Notes: generated from the sequence alone by a model not told the origin. DNA of 5,017 bases from JBELHO01 sp042091375 (GCA_042091375.1 JBELHO010000107.1:1-5017), one strand, 5' to 3'; numbered from the stretch's first letter, positions 1-5,017 are shown. Numbers and translations are program-made.

Positions 1-189
1 CGAGCTGATCCCCGATCTATTTGCTTTCGAACTGCCTTTCATCACACTAAACATACGGCTAAAATGTCGCAACTGAAGACACCTAAGCTTGAATGAAAAC
101 CAACACCCAGCAAACAACAGTAAATAGATCAGTATTTGCCCTTGCCCCCATAGTAGGTTATTCAGTGCCGTTATCATGCTATCAATCAT
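1..189 (-). CDS. Sodium:amino-acid symporter, AGCS family (N-terminal part only)
   Basis: The first 63 codons read from an ATG at 189 and run in frame off the left edge of the window, so the gene is cut by the window and not necessarily broken. The protein begins MIDSMITALNNLLWGQG, followed by a hydrophobic segment at about residues 19-32 and then a basic stretch with LRCLQLRHFSRMF and KGSSKANRSGISS. This order (Trp-containing start, first membrane helix, 'LQ-RHF' motif, then 'G-S-S' before the conserved core) is typical of the N-terminus of the alanine/glycine:cation symporter family, inner-membrane carriers that import small amino acids with Na+. The gene lies 52 nt downstream of the glutaminase gene on the same strand. 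In Bacillus subtilis an AGCS carrier (GlnT) is paired with glutaminase, so glutamine is a plausible substrate here, but alanine or glycine cannot be excluded. Family call is good; substrate is inference. Confidence 0.82.
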   Translation of the reverse strand, partial: MIDSMITALNNLLWGQGQILIYLLLFAGCWFSFKLRCLQLRHFSRMFSVMKGSSKANRSGISS

Positions 190-195
190 GTTGAG

Positions 196-200
196 TCCCT
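196..200 (-). promoter_or_regulatory. Ribosome binding site of the AGCS symporter gene
   Basis: The minus strand reads AGGGA six nucleotides before the ATG at 189. This supports that start over the in-frame ATG four codons later, at 177. Confidence 0.6.
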
Positions 201-241
201 ATGGTAAAAATGTAATATCAATATTCAACGCGAATAGTGAT

Positions 242-1198
242 TTAAAAAATCGACAGCTGGGTAGCCGAGGTGAGTTGTTCAAGCATTTTCATCCCTTTGA
301 GTGAGTTGCCTTTGGCATTTAATTTAGGGCTCCAAACAGCGACACTGTATTTTTCTGGATGAATAGCAATAATGCCTCCCCCTACGCCACTTTTTCCCGG
401 CAAGCCAACTTTAAATGAAAATTCACCGGCTTCGTCATAAAATCCACACAATTGCATAATCGCATTAATGCGTTTAGTTTGACTGCGATCAAGCACTTGT
501 TGTTGTGTTAATGGGTTGATGCCATTGGCTGCCAAAAACAAAAAAGCGACGGCTAGCTCTTGACAGGTCATTTCAATAGCGCAAAGATGAAAATACAAAT
601 CTAACACCTTTTCAATTTCGTTGTGTATATTACCGAAAGCTCTCATTAAATTGACCAAGGCGATGTTTTGATAGCCTGACTGTTTTTCAGATCGCACTAC
701 CTGTTCATTAAACACTATGTTCTTTACCCCGCAAAGTCCCCTGACAAAATCCAACATTTCTTGTTTAGGATCCTGATAGTAACTCACTAACACATCACAA
801 ATAACCAAAGCTCCAGCGTTGATAAATGGATTGCGAGGAATACCTTGTTCATATTCAAGCTGAACCATTGAATTAAAAGCAGTACCCGAGGGTTCAACAC
901 CGACACGCGACCACAAGGCATTGCCTTGAGCTTTAAAAGCGAGTATCAGTGATAAGACTTTGGCGACACTTTGAATAGAAAATTTTTCATTGGAATCACC
1001 TGCGCTGTAATGCCGTTGTCGATTAGTCACCAAATGCATACCGCACTTGTTTGCTTCTACCTTGCTCAACTCAGGTATGTAAGAGGCAATTTTTCCCTGA
1101 TCAGCAGTGAATTTTTGCTGACCAATGATATGCTCAATGAGTGCTTGATAATCGTGTAAATCTTGATTCATAGCGTTACTTTTATTGGAAAGTTGCAT
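242..1198 (-). CDS. glsA: Glutaminase (serine-dependent beta-lactamase fold), GlsA/GlsB type
   Basis: The product hydrolyses L-glutamine to L-glutamate and ammonia in the cytoplasm. All expected active-site residues of the family can be placed: Tyr40 in the ASYIPEL motif, the Ser77-x-x-Lys80 nucleophile/base pair in FSIQSVAKV, Asn127 in PRNPFINAGA, Glu171 and Asn178, Tyr202 in LYFHLC, Tyr254 in CGFYDEAG, and the VGLPGKSGVGGGI loop with Val272. The sequence closely resembles E. coli YneH. It is one domain, with no STAS or ankyrin extension. Two starts are possible. ATG at 1198 gives 318 residues; ATG at 1171 gives 309, nearer the usual ~308-310. Neither has a clear Shine-Dalgarno site, so the first ten residues are uncertain. 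The gene is complete and followed 52 nt later on the same strand by an AGCS symporter, suggesting co-transcription for glutamine use. No clear promoter was found upstream. Confidence 0.95.
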   Translation of the reverse strand: MQLSNKSNAMNQDLHDYQALIEHIIGQQKFTADQGKIASYIPELSKVEANKCGMHLVTNRQRHYSAGDSNEKFSIQSVAKVLSLILAFKAQGNALWSRVGVEPSGTAFNSMVQLEYEQGIPRNPFINAGALVICDVLVSYYQDPKQEMLDFVRGLCGVKNIVFNEQVVRSEKQSGYQNIALVNLMRAFGNIHNEIEKVLDLYFHLCAIEMTCQELAVAFLFLAANGINPLTQQQVLDRSQTKRINAIMQLCGFYDEAGEFSFKVGLPGKSGVGGGIIAIHPEKYSVAVWSPKLNAKGNSLKGMKMLEQLTSATQLSIF

Positions 1199-1336
1199 TT
1201 GTGATCATTGTTTATTGCGTATTTCGCATTGTGTTAATGCAAACTTGCTCTGCGTTTGATATGCCCATTGGTCAATTACTGATTTAACATTTAGATCAAA
1301 TCGTCAAATTAATGCTTTCACCGATGCCAATTTTTA

Positions 1337-1364
1337 GTCTTTAGTTAATTTTGTATCTAAAGAC
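1337..1364. repeat. 8-bp perfect inverted repeat, 12-nt spacer
   Basis: GTCTTTAG (1337-1344) and CTAAAGAC (1357-1364) are exact reverse complements separated by 12 nt. No T-run follows on either strand, so it is a poor intrinsic terminator. It lies about 140-165 nt upstream of the glsA start and could be a regulator site or a chance repeat in AT-rich DNA. Confidence 0.4.
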
Positions 1365-1456
1365 AGATCAACAGTGTGTTTCCACAATTAATTCTTAAAT
1401 TAATTATCTAGGTATGACCAGTGCCATTGGTCTTTGAATTAATATGATAAACAATC

Positions 1457-1479
1457 TAAAAATGCCAACATCATTTTTA
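1457..1479 (-). terminator. Weak AT-rich hairpin, possible terminator of the hom transcript
   Basis: TAAAAATG (1457-1464) and CATTTTTA (1472-1479) form an 8-bp stem with a 7-nt loop. On the minus strand it lies about 28 nt after the homoserine dehydrogenase stop codon, and its 3' arm supplies a run of five T. The stem is GC-poor, so termination would be weak. Position is the best argument for the call. Confidence 0.3.
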
Positions 1480-1506
1480 AATCAACGTTGACATATTAGT
1501 GATGTT

Positions 1507-2541
1507 TTAAAGTGCTTTATTATGAATTGAAAGTATATCTTCAATAACAGCGTATCCTGTTTCCAAACGTCCAGCACCCGGACCAATTAATGTAATATCA
1601 CCTAGTAATTCTGTTGAATAGGTAATAGCATTTGTAGCGCCATTAATTGATGCTAGTGGATGTTCAGCTGATACCATCACAGGTTTAACTGATGCGGAGA
1701 CACCATCACTGTGCTTCTCAACGGTTCCAATTAATTTCCAGTGTTTATTTAAAAAATTGGCGTTTGAAATATCATTGTTGGTGATATGACTAATGCCCTC
1801 ACGTTCTATATCACCTAATGTAAGCGATAAACCCATTAACAGGTTTCCCAGAATAACCACTTTTGCAGCAGCATCATAACCGTCAACATCACCTGTCGGA
1901 TCTGCTTCAGCATAACCAAGTTTTTGCGCCTGTTTGAGCGCATCTTCATATCCAGAGCCTGAGGACATCTCACCTAATATATAATTTGTGGTGCCATTAA
2001 GTATTCCTTGAATTTTTGTTATTCCTGCAGCTAACAACATCTCATTACCTAAATTTATTGAAGGTGTTCCACTCATTACAGTACCTTCAATGCCAATCTG
2101 AACATTGTTGCGTAATGCAATCTTGCGAAGTTCAGGGAAGTGTAAAGCAACTGGCCCTTTATTAGTCATGGAAACATGCATACCCTTATTTAATGCCTGT
2201 GTAATGTGGCTTAAAGCTGGTTCACCTGTTTGAAGATCAGTAAAAGCAAGTTCTACTAGAATATCAGCGCCACTTTTATCAATTGTCTCAGTCGCATTCC
2301 AGCCAGTGATTGGGGCTGATGTGCTTTTTAAATCGCCATGTTTTTCTAGATCAGATAATAGTACTTCAGGATCCAAACCGTTAGGGTTAGAAACACTGCC
2401 TTTATATAGGTCACAAATAGCTACGATGCTTAAATTAATACCAAACTTTTCTATTAACAGTTTTTGTTTATCGCTAATAATTTTTGTTAGGCCTTGACCT
2501 ACATTGCCAAAACCGATTATTGCTAATTTATATGTTTTCAT
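1507..2541 (-). CDS. Homoserine dehydrogenase, short form without ACT domain
   Basis: The enzyme interconverts L-homoserine and L-aspartate 4-semialdehyde using NAD(P) in the cytoplasm. It starts with a Rossmann nucleotide-binding site, GFGNVGQG (Gly10, Gly12, Gly15). NKGP follows, with the conserved Lys128. The catalytic domain shows GTVMSGTPSI, GILNGTTNYILGEM and the family signature EADPTGDVDGYDAAAK; Glu212, Asp223 and Lys227 match the substrate-binding and catalytic Glu208, Asp219 and Lys223 of the yeast enzyme. At 344 residues it ends after the catalytic and dimerisation core. It thus lacks the C-terminal ACT domain that gives threonine feedback in common ~430-residue bacterial forms, and it has no aspartokinase fusion. 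The ATG at 2541 follows a modest GAAG ribosome site. It lies 51 nt downstream of the aldehyde dehydrogenase gene on the same strand, probably in one operon, with no thrB or thrC nearby. A catabolic direction (homoserine oxidation) is inferred from this context. Confidence 0.93.
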   Translation of the reverse strand: MKTYKLAIIGFGNVGQGLTKIISDKQKLLIEKFGINLSIVAICDLYKGSVSNPNGLDPEVLLSDLEKHGDLKSTSAPITGWNATETIDKSGADILVELAFTDLQTGEPALSHITQALNKGMHVSMTNKGPVALHFPELRKIALRNNVQIGIEGTVMSGTPSINLGNEMLLAAGITKIQGILNGTTNYILGEMSSGSGYEDALKQAQKLGYAEADPTGDVDGYDAAAKVVILGNLLMGLSLTLGDIEREGISHITNNDISNANFLNKHWKLIGTVEKHSDGVSASVKPVMVSAEHPLASINGATNAITYSTELLGDITLIGPGAGRLETGYAVIEDILSIHNKAL

Positions 2542-2592
2542 AGCGTTCTTCTTTAGTTAACTAGTTAGAATGTATCTGATTGTTTAATAAAG

Positions 2593-4029
2593 TTATTGTC
2601 TTAAGTTAAAACAATAAGTTTTTATGTCTGTCATTTCTTTAACCGCATTGATAACACCCTCGCGACCAACACCTGATCCTTTAACGCCACCAAATGGCAT
2701 TGCATCAATTCGATAGTCACTGCTGTCATTTATCATTACGCCACCACAGTCCATTGAGTCTGCAAGTTCAAAAGCTAATTCTAAGTCACTGGTAAATATT
2801 CCGGCTTGTAAGCCAAATTCAACATCATTTGCTTGAGCAATTGCCTCTTTCTTATCCGAAAATCGATACAACACAGTAATAGGTCCAAACACTTCTTCTT
2901 TAGCAATCAAGCAATCTTTAGTTACATTTGCAAAAACAGTAGGTTGAAAAAAGTTTCCCTGCCTTTTCCCACCACACAGCAATGTTGCATTTTTTTCAAG
3001 TGCATCTTGTACCATTGCCTCTAGCTTTATTGCTGCGCGACTATTAATCACTGGACCCATCTGTGTAGATTCAGATAGTTTGTCTCCTATAGATATTTTG
3101 CTTGCACGAGAACAAAATTCTGAAGCAAATTGATCATATATATCATCTTGAATATAAATTCTTTGAACATGTAAACAGTTTTGACCTGCCGCCCAGAAGG
3201 CGCCGCTCACACATGCCTTCATTGCCATCTCAATATTTGCATCATTCATTACTATTGCAGGGCAATTACTCCCCAGCTCCATAGATATTTTCTTTAATCC
3301 TACGAGACTTAAGATCCTTTCTCCTACACTTTTTCCTCCGGTAAATGACACCATATTAATACGGGGGTCTGACACGATCATATCGCCTATCTCTGTGCCA
3401 TACCCTGTAACTAAATTTAATATACCCTTGGGTAAACTTGTTTTATTAAACAGTTCAACAAGTAGTTTTGCTACCAGAGGGGTTTCATGGTGAGGTAGCA
3501 GGACCACTGAATTTCCCGCCGCTATAGCGGGACCTATTTTATGAGCCACTAAATTTAACGGGTCATTGAAGGGAGTAATAGCCGCAACAACGCCAAGGGG
3601 GATCCGGCGATAATAACCAAACCTATTTTCAGAGCCAGGTGCTTGATCAAAAGCAATTGTCTCTCCAGTTAAACGCCTGGCTTCCTCGGCGCTGATCCTT
3701 ATGGTTTGCACACACCTAGCCACTTCTTTTCGCGCTTCATTAATTGTTTTAATGCCTTCACGTGCAATCATTTGCGCGAATAGTTCTTTTTGATTAGTTA
3801 AATTATCAGCAACCTCGTTAAGTACAGACATTCGTGAATTTGCAGAAAGTCTTTTAGCTTTTTCGGCTCCTCTAACTGCTGTGTCTATAATAGCGTCAAC
3901 GTCACTTAAAGAGTTGTTTACAACTGTACCGACTAAACTGCCATCTTCAGGGTTTACTACTTGTATTTGTGGTTGTGAGCTTTTTGTATCCATAGTGGTT
4001 AAAGGAGACAAACTTTGTATTGCAGGCAT
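2593..4029 (-). CDS. NAD(P)-dependent aldehyde dehydrogenase, candidate aspartate-semialdehyde oxidising enzyme
   Basis: This is a full-length (478-residue) member of the aldehyde dehydrogenase superfamily, which oxidises aldehydes to carboxylates in the cytoplasm. Visible motifs are ITPFNDPLN with oxyanion-site Asn155, MVSFTGGKSVGERI in the cofactor region, MELGSNCP with general base Glu251, AAGQNCLHVQR with nucleophile Cys285, KEEVFGPI with Glu378-Glu379, and the closing PFGGVKGSGVGREG. One oddity is that the segment usually read as V-V-K-P-S-x-x-T-P is VVLLPHHETP here, so the Lys that normally contacts the cofactor ribose is Leu178. Start at 4029 is supported by a strong AGGAG site; an in-frame ATG 12 codons on is less likely. 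The gene is divergent from an Lrp-type regulator and precedes the homoserine dehydrogenase gene. I infer aspartate 4-semialdehyde to aspartate as the reaction. Succinate semialdehyde, lactaldehyde or phosphonoacetaldehyde are other substrates seen in related enzymes. Confidence 0.9.
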   Translation of the reverse strand: MPAIQSLSPLTTMDTKSSQPQIQVVNPEDGSLVGTVVNNSLSDVDAIIDTAVRGAEKAKRLSANSRMSVLNEVADNLTNQKELFAQMIAREGIKTINEARKEVARCVQTIRISAEEARRLTGETIAFDQAPGSENRFGYYRRIPLGVVAAITPFNDPLNLVAHKIGPAIAAGNSVVLLPHHETPLVAKLLVELFNKTSLPKGILNLVTGYGTEIGDMIVSDPRINMVSFTGGKSVGERILSLVGLKKISMELGSNCPAIVMNDANIEMAMKACVSGAFWAAGQNCLHVQRIYIQDDIYDQFASEFCSRASKISIGDKLSESTQMGPVINSRAAIKLEAMVQDALEKNATLLCGGKRQGNFFQPTVFANVTKDCLIAKEEVFGPITVLYRFSDKKEAIAQANDVEFGLQAGIFTSDLELAFELADSMDCGGVMINDSSDYRIDAMPFGGVKGSGVGREGVINAVKEMTDIKTYCFNLRQ

Positions 4030-4036
4030 GGCATTA

Positions 4037-4041
4037 CTCCT
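4037..4041 (-). promoter_or_regulatory. Strong ribosome binding site of the aldehyde dehydrogenase gene
   Basis: The minus strand reads AGGAG seven nucleotides before the ATG at 4029, which is close to ideal. It fixes the start at 4029 rather than at the second in-frame ATG. Confidence 0.75.
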
Positions 4042-4059
4042 ATTTGAATGAATCAGCGA

Positions 4060-4065
4060 ATTATA
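4060..4065 (-). promoter_or_regulatory. Probable -10 box of the ald-hom promoter
   Basis: A perfect TATAAT on the minus strand lies 30 nt before the aldehyde dehydrogenase start, predicting a short leader of about 20-25 nt that includes the AGGAG site. No good -35 box lies 16-18 nt upstream; the best match there is TCATTA-like. The promoter may therefore need an activator, and the 4088-4106 palindrome sits just upstream, where one could bind. Confidence 0.45.
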
Positions 4066-4087
4066 AATAGTCTACCTGTCTTTAATG

Positions 4088-4106
4088 ATATTAATTTATC
4101 TAATAT
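4088..4106. promoter_or_regulatory. Candidate operator: AT-rich palindrome in the divergent control region
   Basis: ATATTA (4088-4093) and TAATAT (4101-4106) are exact reverse complements with a 7-nt spacer. The site lies next to the expected -35 position of the ald promoter. Lrp/AsnC proteins bind degenerate, AT-rich palindromes of about this size and often control the divergent neighbour. Binding is inferred; short AT palindromes also arise by chance. Confidence 0.35.
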
Positions 4107-4145
4107 TTCAAATAAGTGATTACTTTATTGCTTTTTTAAAGGTAT

Positions 4146-4165
4146 ATTGATTAAAAAATATCAAT
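4146..4165. promoter_or_regulatory. Candidate operator: ATTGAT-(8)-ATCAAT palindrome with A-tract centre
   Basis: ATTGAT (4146-4151) and ATCAAT (4160-4165) are exact reverse complements around a TAAAAAAT centre, giving a 20-bp site. It ends 20 nt before the regulator's ATG and overlaps the region where its transcript should start. A TATATT at 4143-4148 could be its -10 box. This fits autoregulation, which is common for Lrp/AsnC proteins, whose sites often have a bendable A-tract centre. Confidence 0.42.
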
Positions 4166-4185
4166 GCAATCTTAGGCTGTATCAG

Positions 4186-4662
4186 ATGATGAAATTGAGT
4201 AAACAAGATTTAAAAATACTGGAATTATTGCAAAGAGATGTAAAAACTTCTGTTGAACGCCTTTCTGAAAAAGTAGGATTATCAACGGCAAGTATACAGA
4301 GGCATTTAAAACGCTTAAGAGATAATAAAGTTATCGCTCAGGAAGTAGCTATCATATCGCCTAATGCTGTTAACCAATCAATGACTTTTATTATATCTGT
4401 ACAACTCAATAGAAACTATACCGACTGTTTCAATTACTTTAAAAATAAAGTCAAAAACAATAATAATATCCAACAGTGTTATTACATTACTGGTGAAGCC
4501 GATTTCGTACTGATAGTGACAGCAAAAGATATGAAAAATTTTGAAGAATTTACGCAATCATTTTTTTTTAGTGACCTTGCTGTGCTTCATTTCAAAACAT
4601 CTGTTGTGATGGGCAGAACAAAAGTGGGTTTAGCATTATCTCTTGATTCTGTAGATATATGA
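4186..4662 (+). CDS. Lrp/AsnC-family transcriptional regulator
   Basis: The product is a DNA-binding regulator of the feast/famine family, likely sensing an amino acid and controlling the divergent ald-hom genes and itself. From the ATG at 4186 it has 158 residues, normal for the family. MKLSKQDLKILELLQRD leads into a winged helix-turn-helix (about residues 22-43, with VERLSEKVGLS and TASIQRHLKRL). A linker follows, then the RAM ligand-binding and oligomerisation domain (about 67-145), with the typical ITGEADFVLIV strand containing Gly103 and Asp106 and a closing TSVVMGRTK strand. ATG at 4189 is equally possible. A TTG at 4147 would add 13 atypical residues and place the palindrome 4146-4165 inside the gene, so I reject it despite AAAGG upstream. 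The Shine-Dalgarno match for 4186 is weak (TTAGG, 4172-4176). A run of nine T at 4561-4569 encodes Phe-Phe-Phe; the frame is intact. Effector is unknown; homoserine, aspartate or threonine are guesses. Confidence 0.9.
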   Translation: MMKLSKQDLKILELLQRDVKTSVERLSEKVGLSTASIQRHLKRLRDNKVIAQEVAIISPNAVNQSMTFIISVQLNRNYTDCFNYFKNKVKNNNNIQQCYYITGEADFVLIVTAKDMKNFEEFTQSFFFSDLAVLHFKTSVVMGRTKVGLALSLDSVDI

Positions 4663-4879
4663 ATCCTGACACTGAAGGGCGGTAATATCTGATCAATTGC
4701 AAGGCACAGCTCAAATCCTCTTTGACCTGAAAAAATCCACCGAAAAAGCGGTTTATCACAATAAATTTATCCAACTAGCCAGATCGCACTGATCATGTTT
4801 GTTTTCAATAACCTGGATATTGCAGTTATCAATCACAACAAACAAATAACAAACCGACGTATACACTTAAATTAGCCCA
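4663..4879. other. Non-coding region downstream of the Lrp-type regulator
   Basis: I find no supportable gene here. It holds a short stop-to-stop frame at 4676-4789 without a usual start codon and a nested stem-loop at 4796-4844. A weak hairpin at 4739-4752 (ACCG, loop AAAAAG, CGGT) is followed on the minus strand by T-rich sequence, as in a poor leftward terminator. No convincing rightward terminator for the regulator gene is visible. Confidence 0.5.
4796..4844. repeat. Nested inverted repeat (stem-loop)
   Basis: TGTTTGTT (4796-4803) pairs exactly with AACAAACA (4837-4844). Inside it ATAAC (4808-4812) pairs with GTTAT (4825-4829) around a 12-nt loop. The arms are AT-rich and no T-run follows, so its function is unknown. 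It may belong to the structured element to its right or be fortuitous. Confidence 0.35.
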
Positions 4880-5017
4880 GGGTAGATAGCATATTAGTAT
4901 AAATGAAAGTTAATGTAGAGTTTTACCAAGTAGGTTATTAGCAAGTGAGCGTCTCGTAATCGGTAAACGTATGGGGAACGACACCTAGCCGCGTTTAATA
5001 TTCCAAGGTAGCAACGG
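4880..5017 (+). ncRNA. Candidate structured RNA, possibly group II intron domain I (partial)
   Basis: This stretch has no reading frame but folds in an ordered way on the plus strand. GGTA (4881-4884) can close with TACC (4924-4927) around a stem of 4890-4896 with 4911-4918, capped by a loop containing AAATGAAAG. Next, TAGGT (4931-4935) pairs with ACCTA (4983-4987) and GTC (4951-4953) with GAC (4980-4982), stacked on the 3' side and leaving a 15-nt bulge on the 5' side. The enclosed GGTAAACGTATGGGGAACG resembles, from memory, the conserved domain I core of bacterial group II introns. A final CCG (4989-4991) / CGG (5015-5017) pair may start the next helix. No GUGYG 5' end is seen upstream in 4663-4944, and the window ends before any reverse transcriptase or domain V. 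It could therefore be a truncated intron, an unusual one, or another structured RNA. Confidence 0.4.

Larger units (their letters stand above)
1199..1506. other. Intergenic region between glsA and the homoserine dehydrogenase gene
   Basis: This 308-nt AT-rich stretch holds no convincing reading frame. It must contain the glsA promoter (minus strand) and the 3' end of the homoserine dehydrogenase transcript. I see three inverted repeats: 1337-1364, 1457-1479 and 1482-1491. TTGACC (minus strand, about 1271-1276) resembles a -35 box, but no good -10 box lies at the right distance. The 9-mer CCATTGGTC occurs twice, at 1265-1273 and 1424-1432. Confidence 0.6.

Noticed and set aside
971..1159. Plus-strand reading frame inside glsA, and similar ones at 2306-2497, 2833-3024 and 3102-3284
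   Set aside because: All are antisense to genes with full catalytic motifs and show no protein features of their own.
1416..1432. GACCA-(7)-TGGTC inverted repeat resembling a GntR/FadR-type operator
   Set aside because: Half-site order is opposite to the usual TGGT-N-ACCA arrangement, the arms are only 5 bp, and it lies far from any gene start.
1507..2541. Biosynthetic threonine (thr) operon
   Set aside because: No aspartokinase, homoserine kinase or threonine synthase is adjacent, the ACT domain is absent, and an aldehyde dehydrogenase and Lrp-type regulator are the neighbours.
2593..4662. Ectoine degradation (doe/eut) cluster
   Set aside because: The aldehyde dehydrogenase and Lrp-type regulator would fit DoeC and DoeX, but no ectoine hydrolase, deacetylase or transaminase is present, and homoserine dehydrogenase is not part of that pathway.
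4592..4774. 60-residue minus-strand reading frame overlapping the end of the regulator gene
   Set aside because: It overlaps a well-supported gene, has no family features and no ribosome binding site; it is a shadow frame.
4960..4987. Cobalamin or other metabolite riboswitch suggested by the GGGGAACG-ACACC block
   Set aside because: The remaining conserved cobalamin-riboswitch elements are missing and no regulated gene follows inside the window; the group II intron reading fits the pairing better.
1..5017. CRISPR array, tRNA or rRNA genes, complete insertion sequence
   Set aside because: No regularly spaced repeats, no cloverleaf or rRNA sequence, and no transposase or terminal inverted repeats were recognised.

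Overview
The window looks like chromosomal DNA of an AT-rich, probably marine gammaproteobacterium of the Alteromonadales type (Colwellia, Pseudoalteromonas or Paraglaciecola relatives). I infer this from the protein families, the AT-rich intergenic DNA and the E. coli-like glutaminase; no rRNA or other phylogenetic marker is present.

Layout, left to right. Positions 1-189 (minus) hold the first 63 codons of a sodium:amino-acid symporter of the alanine/glycine:cation symporter (AGCS) family. It lies 52 nt downstream of a complete glutaminase gene, glsA (242-1198, minus), and the pair probably forms one unit for glutamine uptake and deamidation. A 308-nt AT-rich gap with several small inverted repeats follows. 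Next come two minus-strand genes 51 nt apart, read from right to left: an aldehyde dehydrogenase (2593-4029) and then a short, ACT-less homoserine dehydrogenase (1507-2541). A divergent Lrp/AsnC-family regulator (4186-4662, plus) faces them across a 156-nt AT-rich control region. That region contains two clean palindromes and a perfect TATAAT box. The last 355 nt carry no convincing protein gene; their final ~140 nt look like a structured RNA, possibly domain I of a group II intron that continues beyond the window.

The most interesting reading is that the regulator, aldehyde dehydrogenase and homoserine dehydrogenase form a catabolic module. Homoserine would be oxidised to L-aspartate 4-semialdehyde and then to L-aspartate, switched by an amino-acid-sensing Lrp-type regulator. 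This runs the usual threonine/methionine biosynthetic step backwards. It fits the absence of a feedback (ACT) domain and the absence of thrA, thrB or thrC neighbours. Together with the glutaminase/symporter pair, the window would then be an amino-acid scavenging region. The substrate assignments are inference. The enzyme families are directly supported by catalytic motifs.
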